Positions 14,938 to 27,957 are shown, counted from the stretch's first letter. The stretch: 64,000 nt of DNA from Chionis minor (GCA_013398295.1 VZSF01009118.1:62001-126000); one strand, 5' to 3'. The notes: generated by a model not told the origin, from the letters alone. Made by a program: numbers and translations.

Positions 14938-14998
14938 AGAGGTTAGAGTAGATAGCGTTAATGATCTCTTCCAGTTCTAAAAATCTAGGGATCTAGCA
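14938..14998 (+). mobile_element. Possible ancient CR1 3'-end relic
   Basis: GAGGTTAGAGTAGATAG followed by GATCTCTTCCAGTTC and an AT-rich tail resembles the end of a CR1 3' UTR (GGTTGGACTAGATGA, then a CCCTTCCAACCC-like block). It is badly diverged and has no clear ATTCTATG repeat. It could be chance similarity. Confidence 0.3.
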
Positions 14999-17900
14999 TC
15001 ATTGGTTATCACTTAGTTTACACCAAAGATCTGCTAGACTCTTATGGGAATTCATTAAAGCTTAAAAGCCTGCCAAGCTGAGAAAATTACTGTGATACTT
15101 CCAGCTGCTTTCCCCAGAATCTTACATTAATCCCTCCCCCGGCCCTGAGCAAGCTTTGCCACTCTTCTTCTGAGCAGCCTGAGCAACAGGCACGGTAGGG
15201 CTTCTCCTCAAAAAGGCTCCTTGTTGTCTCCCCCGTCCCTGCATGTCCCCTCTCAGGTATTGCCAAGCCACTGAAGGAACTGGGAAGCTTCCCTTGCCAT
15301 TCCCTGACATGGGCATAAGGCTTTTTTTGCAAGTCTGGAAGGCGGCACCACAATCCACGTAGAAGAAACAGCTGACAGGACGGAGCGGAGCCTCCCAAGC
15401 CTTCATACAGCTTGTGGATTTAAGTGACAGCCTAAATAAGAACCTCTCTGAATGTCATCCATCATAAAGCCAAAAAACTGGTGATGCCCTGCACTTTTCT
15501 CGCATGCAGAAGTGCCAAGCAGGAGATGGCACTTGCTACCTGGCTGTCAAGGACGGGACTTGGCTGAAACCTCCCCGTCCCCACCCCCAGCACAAACCCA
15601 CCCCAGCAGCCCAGAAACATGAGCGGTTCTGCGTCGTGCTGATGAAGTTCTTAATGTACGTGTCACCCAAGCTGAACTGCAAAACGCGGCTGCCTGCCCT
15701 AGTTATCAAATGACCTGAAATTCAGCTTGATCATCTGCCGTAACAGCTGGTTCATTGACGATGAGAGAAACTCCTGCCTGGCTGCTAAACCAGAGCCAGC
15801 GCCGGGAGCCCGGGGACCCGGCACGCACGCCCTCCGATGCCGAGATGCTGCTCCCATCCCCCTGGATGGCACGGCCTCAAAACGTCGTCTGTTCTTCGAA
15901 TTCGGCATGCTGACTCCTTCCGCTACGTATTTATTTTTCATCTGCATCATTAAAAAGAGATTTCAGAGACCTGGCACTTCAAAGGGGGGTAAAAATAATG
16001 AAATCTCCTTCCCTGCGAATTAAAGTGAAGGAGGCGAGACTGGATCTTGTCAGTTTTCTTTCTTTCTACCTAGGGCACACCATAAATAATAAACAGCACT
16101 AACAAATCTACTTCTTTTTACAGAAGCAACCTATATAGCAACATAGTATGAAACATTAAAATGATTATACAAGTAAGACTTAAGTGCCCAACACAGGCAA
16201 AGTTAGGGAGCTAAATAACTTTGACAGATATTATGAATTCTTTTTCAGGAGTGACTCACGTTCAAACAGGGCGATACTTTTTTAGGTTGCTTTGATGTAT
16301 ACCAAATTATATATTTCTGTTCCACTGACAAAAAAATATAAACACAAATTAGTGAATTTTTGCAGTATTATTACTGCAAAAGCTAACATTAGTGATGTTT
16401 ATTACTCCTTAATAATGAAGCAAGCAGAATTGTTTGGACTATCTTAAGACAGTTGCTTTTGTGCTTCTTCACCAAGTAGGAATGAAGAGTGAAAGCTGAA
16501 CATAATGTTTTATTGAAGACCAGCACCTCAGCTGGAACTCGGTGCTGCTCCTTTGAACCCAACGGACAGAATTTCCTGCTGAGCTGGATCTAGACCATGA
16601 CGTTTTCTGGGATGATCTGTCCTCTTGGGTAATTAGCATTTTCCCATTCCCTGGCTGAAATGAGAAATGAGGACTGCACGTGTTCTTAATGGGATGTGTC
16701 TCAGTGCCGGGAAGTCCAGCAGCTTCACGTTGCTAATGTTGTGCCTGAGCAGCACCTGCCCTTTGATCTTCACGTACGTGGCTGGTTGTAGCTGCTGCCA
16801 CAGAGTCTGGACGTGCATAAGCAAGACCCAAGTTTGGGCTGAACATATGCCTTATTCTCTGCATTTCTGTAGGCTTCAGGATCGTTTCTTTAGCAGAGAG
16901 AACATACTGGAAGTGAGAATATAACCATGAATATTTGATTAGGGAGACACGACGAGCATCTGAAATCCTATGGCACCAAGACCTTAGCTAAAGTATGCAT
17001 GAACAAGCAACGTAACTAATATTAAATGTATGCTTGTATTTTTCTTGTTCTGTAGTCCTGGCTACACATCAATGTGAATTAAACAAATTGAAAGCCCACA
17101 TGAAGCAGCATCAGAGCTAATTGTCGTGCAAAATGTTTCCCTCATGAATTTCCCTTTTCTCCTACAAATAGTCTTACCATGCTACTGAATAAAAGCAGAT
17201 TATTAATACATACCGTTAATTTATATTAACCAGTTATTTGGGGCAATTTACGAGAAAAGACTATGAAAATAAAAAATTTTATCCATATTAATAAATCTTT
17301 TACTTGTGGGCTACTGTCAATGATGCCTGGGTTTTATTTTTGGATGCTGTTTGCTAGGTGCTGACAAACACAAGCATGGAGTTACTCCCTGTCCTGGAGA
17401 GATGATAATCTAGGCAAGTCTAGATCTTCTAATAATGGGATTCCCAGTTGCCCGGCAGAGACGCCCTCCAGTCGTACTTCCATCAGCTGAGATCTCCCAT
17501 CAGCCAGATGGGGAGGAGTACTAACAAGCCCCACGTCTTGAAGTGGCCTGAGCCCTGATCTGCCAGACAAGACACATCTACAAAATGCGCTGAGGATGGC
17601 TTGGTGAAACCCAGCGAACAGGGTTCACCCCACTAGGGGTGGCTGTGCTGCTTTTGCAACCGTAGGAAAATACCTGTCTCTATCAATATCCTTGTTTTCA
17701 TCTCTTGGAAGAAGGCAATGGTGAAGACATCTTACTTTATGCTCATGTGCTTGCCTGATTTGCGACAATATGCCTGGAGCGGTAGGTGAAGACCCAATTC
17801 TGCAAAGTGCTGAGCTCCGCATAAGAGGAGCCGGCACCCCGTCCCTCCTGCTGTTACAAGGAGTCAAGAGCGTGTTCCTGAGATGTGCTGAAGTCAGATC

Positions 17901-20900
17901 CATCCATCCACAACTCCTCTTGGCACTTCATCTTAATCCTATCCTGACTTGTACTAATATCTAGAGGATATAGCACAAAGGCATTTTCTTAAGCCCCTCT
18001 TTCATTCATTAGTTGTGCTGGAGCAATGGTATTGACGCATGGACAATTTAAAGTGTCCTGAAGGTTTTTATTACTTTTGCACCTTCTTGGGGCATTTTTT
18101 AGACCCTGCTTTCCATGGCTGAAGTCAGATCAGCTTAATTTCATCTTACGGTCTTTTTTTAAAAGGTGCTTTTTTTTGGCTGGTAATAATAATACAATTA
18201 AGTGTATCATAAAGCTTTCTGCAACAAAATCTTATTCGGTCTCTATGTGACTCACAGTCTTAAAGTGTTGCTCTAGTGAACTACAGACAGACTTTGGAAA
18301 TGCCAGACAAGATATTCGGCTTTCAGCTCTATCGCAATGGACAGCTAATTAAATGCTTTGCTAATAATAGTATCCTATGTTTGAGGAGATAAGCTTAATT
18401 ACTTGTTGAATTTCAGTGGAGTTGTGCAGACATGTCTGCATATTCCTGATAGCTAAACCAACTTTTGTTTAACAATACCATTTGCTCTCATTTCTATTTT
18501 TCTAGTTTAGATGTATCATTGATGAACATAGAATGTCAAAATGTCACTGATGGAAAGAAATAAAGGAATCTGGCATTTCTTCACTAAACTCTGTTACTAC
18601 ATAAAAAATAACCACCAAGTCAGTACAGTAACAGCACTCATCACACAAAACCCTCGAGGGAAGTCAATGGAAATCCTTCTGCTGACTTTGGGAGAAACAA
18701 CAGACAACACCTAGGACTGTTGTCACTAAAATACCATGTTTGCAATTCGCATGTAATCTGGGGTCCCTGCAATACTGTGAAGTTCATTGCTTTCACAAAA
18801 TAATTATCAGCACTTTTGACAGTAAGCAGGGAAAATAAAAGGCTCTTTGCTTCCCAGGTGTACTTCCCAGGTACTACACAGTGTTTTTCCAGTGTCGCAG
18901 CTGTTCTTAGATCAAGATAACAGAGTTTGTACCCTTCACACTCCATACTCTCAGAAAGCCTGGCTGTGATTTGGAGCTACAGCACGCAGCCTAAATAAAA
19001 GAAATATTTCTCGTTCCTGGAGCAATAATGCCGTTTGTCTCACCTCTGCCTTAGGGCATTCTCACCCAACATGGCAGGGCCATGCCAAGGTGGCACAGCA
19101 GACCAAAGGAGCTAGCTGGGTGTAGGATAAGGACGCTACCCCACCGGCTGTGCTTTGATTCCCACGCTGACTTCTGCACTGCGCCAGGGCAATGCTGACT
19201 CCCTCCGTGTTTTAAAAGACAGAGCATAACATAGAGACATTCCTGTTTTCCTACTTTCATCCTGAGAAGACATTTTAAGTGCTGTCCTGGAAGGAGGACA
19301 GTTGAGATGAAAGGCAACGCTAAGTCCTCTGTATCTGACTGGCCTCGAGTCAGCTCGGTGTCAGTAATGCTAGGTCCAGCTCCGGATCCCTAATAGAAAA
19401 GAACCATTGACATGGTGCCGTGACCCAATGGAGGGTGACAAAAATGGCTGGGGACTGCAAATGGCACATGCAGAGCCGCCAGGGGAATGGTCCTGTTTGT
19501 CTCAGAGAAGGGAAGGCTGAGGAGGAATCTTGGCAGTGCCCAAGCAGTTCATGATGGGAAAGGTACAGCCCTGGAACAAGAGCCTCACCACATGGAGAAG
19601 TCTCCATCCTTGGCCGTGCTCAAAACTCACTGAGATAAGTGATCAACCTGATCAAATTTTGAATTTAGCCTTGCTTTAAGCAGGTGCCTTGACTAGCTGA
19701 TCTCCAGAGGTCCCTAAATAACTCTGTCTGAAGACACTGGGGAAATTAAGGAAGCAAATATCACGAGTCTCCGCAGCATCTGGAGAGCAAAGAAAGGAAC
19801 TTCATCTGACCATGGTTTTTATTGCAAAATGAGTTCTCTGGTGATGCACTGGGGTCCACTAAGCAGTTTCTAGAACTTAATTAAGGTAGTTACTTCTTCA
19901 AAGATAATTCAGCATTGAATACCTAAGCATACTTAGTATTCTCCTAAATGTTTTCCTGAATTTGAGCACTGCTGTTATAGGTGACCTCGTATGAAACAAG
20001 GGACAAAAAAGTAGATGGATGCTGACTTTGTATTAAAATTCTCAGCAGCACCAAACCCCTAAAAGACAACATGCTATTCTGTAAGCTACACCGAAGCAGT
20101 CCAAGCCAGAAGATTCACGTTCATTTAATTTTAAATAATTTCATGAGACTGCAAGAGCTCAGTATCTTTGACCTGGAACACTGTTTGCAGACTTCAAAAT
20201 TCCCAAATGAGGTTAAGTGAGCTAAATGCTGACAACTCCTCCAGTGCCACTGTACTCGTTCTGTGTCAAGGAAAAGTCGTTCTAGGTTGTGATTGCTCTC
20301 GTAATTAAACGGGTGTTCTGGTACAGCCCATGCTGCAAAACTACACTCGTATTTGGAAAGGAAAAGAAAAATGCAGAGCTAAAACAGCTAGCGGTATGAA
20401 AAGGAAAAGGCAGGCTGAAAAAACCTAACAGTTAGTGGTTTAATGAAACTTGACTTTGAGCTGCATAAATAAACACAGCTACAGCTGCTTGCAGAATTCG
20501 GGAAAACGCCCTGAGCACATGAAATGCAGCGGTTACCATGGCAGTTTACACACAGACAAATCTGGTAGCTCTTTTCCTGTTTAAGTTCCCAACTGAAAAA
20601 TATAGGATCAGGTATAAACCAGCAAACCTCTCGCCTGCATTGGTGAGAGATTACACGAGCACTTCCACTGGGGGCAGCTCCCGACCTGCGGTGAGTGACC
20701 ACCCTCCAGAGGCGCAGGGGGTTTACGGTCCGGGAGCAGCTGGTCGCTCTGTACCTCCACTCTGCCTGTAGTAGAAAAAGAGCGTGTGTGTGTGGGAGTA
20801 CTGCCCAGCAAAGCTCCTTCCCCTAAGGGATGTGACTGAATACAACGCTTGCCACCCCTGCCACCTGCTTGCGTGGCCTCCTGTCCCGTGGCAATGTGCA

Positions 20901-23900
20901 GCACCTCCTGTAAACCTTCGTCCTGCACCGCTATCTCCGGCACCCGGCGCTGCTCCCTGCACCTACCACCCACCACTGAAAAATCAGCTGTTAGTGCTTT
21001 GTGCCTGGGCAGGGCATCCAGGGCATCCAAGGACACCAGCCTTGCCCCTAGGTGTCTGGGGTCCAGATGTGACCAGCTGCCAGCATCCCCACCTAAATAC
21101 CCGCGTACTGCGTCCGGTTGGGATGGAGTTAGTTTTCTTCACAGCAGTCCTTAGGGTGCCGTGTTTTGGATTTGTGTATAAAACAGTGATGGTAACACAC
21201 CAATGTGTGTTATGTTCCGTTCCGTCTTCCAAAATTAAGGAATGGAGCGGGGGGGGACAGGGTAAGGGAAGCTGGGGAGCAGCTGCGAGGCTGAAATGGC
21301 CGAGGGATGTTCCTGTCCTGTTCCTCTCCCCCTGCGTGTCCTCACCAGCTGACTGTGGGCAACGCTGCTGCCTGTATGAAGATGTGCTGAGGACCAGGCA
21401 AGCCCCTGCCAGCTCAGGGAGGGGATGCAGGCTCCCAGGCCAAGAACGGTGAAAGCCAAGGGAGCAGGCATCCACCACTGCGACTAGCAGGTGATGCTCC
21501 ACTGACTTGGGTCGCCTGGGAGCCTGCCTGGATGTTCATCTGGCAGCGTGCAAGTCCAGGCATCTCAGCCATGAAGACCCCGAGCAGCCCTGTGGAAGCT
21601 TCACAGAGGGAGCGTGCGAAAGTCTCCGACCCAGGGACAGCATAAGAAGAAAGAGTCAATGCATCTTGACATGCTCTGAGAGGATGAAAAAGCAGAAAAA
21701 AAGAAGATGTTATTCTCAGGTCTATGCCCAGAGGGAAAGTAAGGGGCAAAACAGTGCGTGGGTCAGGGCTCTCAGCTGCCAGGGCTGTTAATTGAGAGGG
21801 ACAACAGGATGGGTGAGGGATTGCACCCGACAGACCGCCTGGGCGCTGCAAATGGGCACTGGGGGAGAGGGATCTCAAATGGTGCTCTCTCAAGGGCATC
21901 CTTCCTCACGGTCTGCCTTCCCCATGGATAAACACACTGCGCGCAGCTGTCACACTGGTACGTGTGGTCTTGGACAATAAACAAAGGTACATTTGTCTGA
22001 AGATGGGAATGACAAGAAATAATGAAAGACAAGGAAACGCAGAATCTAAAGTTCCCCTGACGATAAAGGTCTCTCTCTGCCAGAGATCACGCTCAGTGAC
22101 ACTGCACAACTGCTGAGGCTACAATTTCACACTAAACAAAACACTTTTACAAACTACTTCTTACCTGTGATAATGCAACTGTGCCCTGAACGGCACAGCT
22201 CGTGGCAAGAGCACGCTGTACGGACTTGCAGGAGACAAGGTCTCCTGGCCCGTCTTCTTCCTGCCGCAGGGGTTTAGGAAACTTGGGAAAGAAGTTGGCG
22301 GTACAGCAAGTCCTCTCGAACCTCCCGATGCCAACACTTTGCTCTTCTGCACTGCGATACTACAACACCACTTGGATCCTACTACAAGAAGTAGGAGAGA
22401 ACATGCTGACACGTAAATCTCTGAGCTGTCGCACGGGACAACTGTAGTGGCTACTGGTAAGCGCACACTCAGCTGCGATCCTGAATCTGGGCTGGAGGGA
22501 ATAAACAGCAGTGATGTATTTTAACAGCAAACCTGGAAGCACTGGTTTGGGGATTTTTTCCCACCTTCTGAAAATAATGAATTTTCAGAATAAGGGTGTC
22601 TGAAAGACTTTATGTTGCTTCTGTGCCAACGCACAAGGTGTTTTGTCAGACCTCCTCCACCTGTCATCTCTTACTGTCCTAAAAAAGGAGCAAATGAAAG
22701 ACAGGAAAATATTTTTTTTTTATTCCTTGGTCTCTTCAAAGTTCACAAGGGATCTTTCAATATCATTTAGAAAATGAAATGATACTCTTTCCTCCCTCCA
22801 AATAGGGAATTTTAATTCAAATAAATCTATTTAAATATTTTAATTTTTTCCAAAATATCTAGTGCTTTTCGGTTAACTGAACTGAAAGCCTGGAACCCAA
22901 AGCCCATCCTTTTCTCATCGAAGAAGTTTTATTTGGAGAGGCTGCATATATTTCTGATTCCTGACTAGCTGATGTGCTTTAATCATGCTTTCCGTAAAAA
23001 TAAAATTAAAATTAAAAATCATCTCTCACAATGAGGAACGAGAATGATCCACAATACAAGCAGACTTTGGCTTCTTTTCTGAGATCACCAGAGACAGCTT
23101 TTGGGCTATACACCAGACAGACAGCCAGTACTTGTAGGCTTTCAAAAAGGCAGACAGGGTTTGCTTTTGAAGGACATGGAGGGTTTTTTACTCCCAGATA
23201 CAGCACAGAGATCTGAGCTGCTCAGGACTTCTCAAGTAGCTGCAGAGAAGTCACTTGCTCACTCCTGGACTGGACTTCTGTCGCGACTGAAATTTGAACA
23301 AGGAAAAAAAGGGGAAAAAAACCCCAGAGAAGCACCCTATCCTCCCATTAGTCCCATCAGTAGCTAGTCGCTCCATCCTATAAGACATTACACACACGTA
23401 ACAAGGTAACGAGTACACTACACGCAGCTGACCAAGCTTGCTTTAAATGATATCACAGAGCAAAGACATCCTTCCTCAGTTCTCAAGAAAGCACATGGAG
23501 AGAAAATGCCGCTGGAGCCCACAGCAGCACTCCTGCCTGCTTGCTATGAAAATATCAGAATATTCTAATAAACCAATTATTAAACCCACCTTGTCCCATT
23601 AAACATGCAGTATGCACTTGTGCTAAGCTGGCACAACAAATCATTGTATGTTTCAATCCTCTCAAAAAAAAAAAAAAGAAAGAAGCAAAAATACCACACT
23701 TTACAGCTGAAAAATAAAACAAAATATAGGTGTAATTACATATCTGCCTTCTGTTATGCTGAAATTCATTTTATAGGGGGCTAAGGAACCTCTTTACAAA
23801 GTTCAACTGCAAGAGAGATGCGGAGGTGACCAGAGAGGCCAGCTGAGTTAGCGAGTAAAGCTTCTCATGCGAGCAGCATTAAAACAGGCTATTCAGAAAA

Positions 23901-25085
23901 ATCCATGCACACTATGATCATTTCATGTATTACTCACTCCTCAAGGGGAATAGATAGCATTTTATAAACCCGTTAGTCTCAACAGATTTGGCTCCCACCA
24001 AACATCTAAACCAGACGTGACTGCACGAAGGCAGCGTGTTGTAGAAATGCCGTGTGAAAGCTGCAGGCTTTATATTATACAGCAACTGAGGCTGACACGT
24101 GAAAAAAATTACACTTCTGGCTATAGTGCAACACCTCAGAATCAATATTTGTTAACTACTTCTGGATACGCAAATATTCGATCCTGCCCTGCCATACTCC
24201 CAGGAAAAGCACTGACATCTGCAACGAGGTAGCCGTCTAATTGATAGTCAACATTACCATCTTGAAATAACAACGGTTTAAAGATACAAAGAGTGGAGGG
24301 CTACACCCAGCTCTTTTTTTCATTTTGAAAAAGTGATACTGAAAAATGCAGACCAGCCACCCAAGGCAGGGCAGGGGTACTGCTGAGTGCCTTCTTTCTC
24401 ATTGTTCACATGACGGCTCTGCTTTCAATGCGTACTTGGGCTGATGACAGCCCAACTCACCCCTTCCAGATGACCCTGCCAGACTGGTTTCCCAAGTGGC
24501 ACCACGCACAGAGACATTGGCCAACCCTGTGGATTGACTTCTGCAATCAGACAGTGTCCAAAATGAGATGTTGGGAAAAGCCGGCACCTAAATATGGACC
24601 CAGTGAACCCCAGTGTGATCAGGGACACCCCACAGGATGAGGAACTCCCCCAGGGAAGGAGGAAGACATCATCTCAAATCCATCATAAAACTACAGGAAT
24701 CCTGAGGCTGGTTTGTACCTCTGCGCGCAAAAGTGGCAACAGGAGAAAGGAACACAATCCCCCTAGACCACAAACGCCCGGGGTCAGGCAGACCGTGAAG
24801 AGCCTGCGCAAGGAGACGGCTTTAGCCCTCGGCCACAGCTCCTGTCACCCACCCGCCTGGCACAGCGGCGTGAATCTCACCTGTCCGCAATCAAAGATCT
24901 GCTAAGCAAAACTTGAAATGCCAACAGGATGGATTGTGCTTCTCAGTTTCAATGTTAAACGCTACTTTGCAAGGGGTAGTACCTCTTGGAAGTTAAGGAG
25001 GTGCCCACCCCAGGCAGGGAGTGAGCATGGCAGCACTGGGCTCCACAGCAGTACCACACCAAAACCAGAGACCAGAAGCTTATTC

Positions 25086-25563
25086 GAATCATAGAATCAT
25101 AGAACGGTTTAGGTTGGAAGGGACCTTAAAGGTCATCTAGTTCCAACCCCCTGCCATGGGCAGGGACACCTCCTACTAGACAAGGTCACTCAAAGCCCCA
25201 TCCAACCTGGCTTTGAACACTTCCAGGGATGGAGCATCCACAGCTTCTCTGGACAACCTGTTCCAGGGTCTCACCACCCTCAGAGTGAAAAATTTCTTCC
25301 TGAGATCTAATCTAAATCTACCCTCTTCCAGTTTGAAGCCATCACCCCTCGTCCTATCACTACATACCCTTGTAAAAAGTCCCTCCCCAGCTTTCCTGTA
25401 CCCCTCCTTTAGGTACTGGAAGGCTGCTCTAAGGTCTCCCTGGAGCCTTCTCTTCTCCAGGCTGAACAGCCCCAATTCACTCAGCCTGTCCTCATAGCAG
25501 AGGTGCTCCAGCCCTCTCATCATCTTTGTGGCCCTCTCACTCATGTCAGGTGTCCTTTGCAGC
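25086..25563 (-). mobile_element. CR1 LINE, 5'-truncated, minus strand
   Basis: Read on the minus strand this ends with the CR1 3' tail, seen on the plus strand as two GAATCATA-type repeats followed by GGTTTAGGTTGGAAGGGACC. The open frame at 25176-25565 encodes the C-terminal end of CR1 ORF2, with the recognisable stretches [34 protein letters not shown] and [15 protein letters not shown]. Only the last roughly 125 codons plus a short 3' UTR remain; the reverse transcriptase core and endonuclease are absent, as usual for CR1. The 5' edge is approximate. It is not a host gene even though the fragment is still open. Confidence 0.95.
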
Positions 25564-25990
25564 AATACTTACTTAGCTGGTGAGATGCGAAGAATTTATT
25601 CACTCTTAATCTATTTTAGCAAAGCAGTTCCGAGGTTGAAGCGTGAAGACGTTTGTGAACAGCAGGTCGGGCTGCCTGTTTTCGCTCCCCGCCACCAGCT
25701 GGGGATGTATTTACTGTTTATCATTTAGACCAAAGTAATAAAATGTTCACATCGCCAACAGAGAGGAAATTGTAACATGTAGTATTTAACAGTCGCAATA
25801 AAACCCTTTAAACTCAGAGACATCAGGGGCACCAAATATTCATGTCTTCTGTAATAACATGATCTATTTTTAAAACATATTATTAGAGACAATGACTACT
25901 TTGTATTTAATAATTAGTTTGCAATTTTCACCATATTCCAATACATAAATACAAAGGCACCTGCTGAACAGCTTTTGTCAAAACTTGTTT

Positions 25991-26144
25991 GTTTTTGAAA
26001 GTACCTCTCCTATGAGGACAGGCTGAGAGTTTTTGAGTACCTCTCCTATGAGGACAGGCTGAGAGTTTTTGAGTACCTCTCCTATGAGGACAGGCTGAGA
26101 GTTTTTGAGTACTTCTCCTATGAGGACAGGCTGAGAGAGCTGGG
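25991..26144 (+). repeat. 36-bp tandem array at the 5' junction of a CR1 copy
   Basis: Three units of exactly 36 bp start at 26001, 26037 and 26073. A fourth starts at 26109 and runs on into the CR1 body. Each unit begins GTACCTCTCC (GTACTTCTCC in the fourth), then the CR1 segment TATGAGGACAGGCTGAGAG, then TTTTTGA. The flank before the first unit (25991) also has GTTTTTGA. The unit spans the CR1 junction and keeps the CR1 reading frame, giving a repeated 12-residue [12 protein letters not shown]. The near-identity of the units suggests recent amplification or slippage. Confidence 0.92.
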
Positions 26145-26526
26145 GCTGTTCAGCCTGGAGAAGAGAAGGCTCCGGGGAGACCTGATAGCAGCCTTTCAGT
26201 ATCTGAAGGGAGCCTACAGGAGAGCTGGAGAGGGACTCTTTGTCAGGAAGTCTAGTGATAGGACAAGGGGTAATGGTTTTAAATTGGAAGAGGGGAGATT
26301 TAGATTAGATATTAGGAAGAAGTTCTTTACTGTGAGGGCGGTGAGGCACTGGAACAGGTTGCCCAGAGAAGTTGTGGATGCCCCATCCCTGGAAGTGTTT
26401 AAGGCCAGGCTGGATGGGGCTTTGAGCAACCTGCTCTAGAGGGAGGCGTCCCTGCCCATGGCAGAGGGGTTGGAACTTGATGATCTTTAAGGTCCCTTCC
26501 AACTCTAACCATTCTATGATTCTGTG
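26109..26526 (+). mobile_element. CR1 LINE, 5'-truncated, plus strand
   Basis: This plus-strand copy of the CR1 ORF2 C-terminus and 3' UTR starts at CTATGAGGACAGGCTGAGAG and continues through GGGCTGTTCAGCCTGGAGAA and GAACAGGTTGCCCAGAGAAG. It ends in the CR1 tail CATTCTATGATTCTGTGA. The peptide frame reads [17 protein letters not shown] near the start and [18 protein letters not shown] near the end. It is the same short-UTR type as the copy at 25086 but in the opposite orientation and about 0.55 kb away, so the pair forms an inverted repeat. Its 5' junction is a 36-bp tandem array, listed separately. Confidence 0.95.
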
Positions 26527-27600
26527 AAGGCTGTCGCCCAAAAGAAATTAAAAAATAAATCATCTTTTGCAATCTTGGCACGAACAAGTTCATAAAATCT
26601 TTTTAAAATATAATTCCCAATACGCACTGTGCTACACTGGAAGAGAATAATTATAATGAGGTTTCAACTCTGGGCTTACCAGCTCAGCATTAATTTTCCT
26701 CAATACCTGCTGAAGGCTTCCTTGCTACACTCCTCTCCCAAGCACTTGTAGTAGCAGCACACCTCTTCCCCAGATAATACATATAGCAAGGACAGAAGAC
26801 CAGGCAAGACCAATTCAGCAGAAGAACTGAGCCATGGGATAGCTTTAAAACAGTTGTTCTATTTTTAATCAATCATCTTAGCTGAGATGAAAAACTGCCA
26901 AAGCAGCCATGAATAACACCTCAAGGAAGTTTTGGGGAACAGACTTGCAATATTATGGAAAAGTGATACATTGACACTTTAAATCTACACCTTGCAAAGC
27001 TGCAGGGTCACAACAATCTTACTATCACCAGTCAGAACCAAAAAAGCCCTGACTGGTCTATAAACCCTACAGTCACACACATTTGGGGATGGGGGAGCAT
27101 TTTATTTCCTTTTCTAATTAGCACGTTTTCCCGGTGAGAGCTAACCTCTCAAGGAAATACCATGAAGCCTATCTCATACCATCAGCATACCACATTACCC
27201 TCCTATTTTCACATTTTAATCATTCTTCTCGATGTGAAGTCCAGCAGCTGAAAATCCACTTCCTTCAGAGAAATTTTATTTCCTTAATGAACTATTGCAC
27301 AAGACAGCAGTTTCCTCAAAACACTTCCTCAGGAAACCCTCCTGCGGGAGATGGGGTGGAACTGGGGTTGGAGAGGGATAGGTGGGTGAGTTGGGGTCTT
27401 CCCCAATCCCTGCCCCAGGGACTGGGTGTGGGATGGGAACAAGAGCCAGGCCCTAGGGCTGAGGAAATGAGCCCATGGGCTCGAACTGATGAAGTGGGAT
27501 GAGGTGGGGGTGGCTCCATCCTATGCCTGGAGGAGAGGTCTGATGCCTAGAAAGCAGCACTTGCATCTGGCACTTTGCAGCTCAGTGAACTCAGTTAATA

Positions 27601-27690
27601 CTGGAACAGGTTGCCCAGAGTAGTTGTGGATGCCCCACCATAGGAAGTGTTCAAGGTCAGGTTGGGTGGGGCTCTAAGCAACCTGAGGTA
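27601..27690 (+). mobile_element. CR1 LINE fragment, 5' part of a split plus-strand copy
   Basis: From CTGGAACAGGTTGCCCAGAG to the GCAACCTGAG segment this matches the end of CR1 ORF2 in the plus orientation. The match stops near 27690 and resumes near 27884 after an inserted element. It is more diverged than the copy at 26109. The start lacks the usual upstream segment, so this copy is itself strongly 5'-truncated. Confidence 0.88.
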
Positions 27691-27699
27691 GCAAAAGAC

Positions 27700-27883
27700 C
27701 ATAGAATCATACAACCATTTAGGTTGGAAAAGGCCCTTAAGATCATCAAGCCCAACTGTAAACCTAACACTGCCAAGTCCAACCCTAAACCATGTCCCTT
27801 AGTGCCACGTCTACATGTCTTGTTAATACCTCCAGGGCAGGTGACCCAACCACTTCCTTGGGGAGCCGGTTCCAGTGTTTGAT
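27700..27883 (-). mobile_element. CR1 LINE inserted into another CR1, minus strand
   Basis: On the plus strand this begins with the reversed CR1 tail CATAGAATCATACAACCATT, then AGGTTGGAAAAGGCCC and the long-UTR block containing AACCTAACACTGCC and AACCATGTCCCTTAGTGCC. It ends at GTTCCAGTGTTTGAT. That block is shared with the copy at 34957 but not with those at 25086 and 26109, so it is a different CR1 subfamily. It lies within the plus-strand CR1 whose parts are at 27601-27690 and 27884-27957. The element is about 180 bp, strongly 5'-truncated. Confidence 0.88.
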
Positions 27884-27957
27884 GTCCCTGCCTGGGGCAG
27901 GGGGGCTGGACTAGATGACCTTCAAAGGTCCCTTCCCACCCAAAGCGTTCTGTGATT
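27884..27957 (+). mobile_element. CR1 LINE fragment, 3' part of the split plus-strand copy
   Basis: The segment reads GTCCCTGCCTGGGGCAGG, then CTGGACTAGATGACCTTC and CCCTTCCCACCC, ending GTTCTGTGATT. It is the CR1 3' UTR and tail in the plus orientation, continuing the copy broken off at 27690. Confidence 0.88.

Larger units (their letters stand above)
1..25085. other. No recognised gene; probably EVL intron 3 or flank
   Basis: I find no exon of a known family on either strand in these 25 kb. Open frames are mostly under 150 codons, commonly overlap on both strands (for example 1408-1828, 14494-14937 and 20608-21502) and show no recognisable domain. Contents: a 19-bp minisatellite at 3.2 kb, two small tandem duplications (10.0 and 12.0 kb), a run of 16 A near 2.4 kb, a possible CR1 relic near 14.95 kb, and short CpG-richer spots near 8.55-8.66 and 15.8-15.9 kb. 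Confidence 0.6.

Noticed and set aside
20608..21899. Several frames of 140-220 codons in a GC-richer stretch
   Set aside because: They overlap each other in many frames, are rich in Pro, Ser, Cys and Arg as expected of GC-rich non-coding DNA, and show no domain.
25176..25565. 129-codon open frame with a clear protein-like sequence
   Set aside because: It is the C-terminal end of CR1 LINE ORF2, not a host gene; the CR1 3' tail follows directly.
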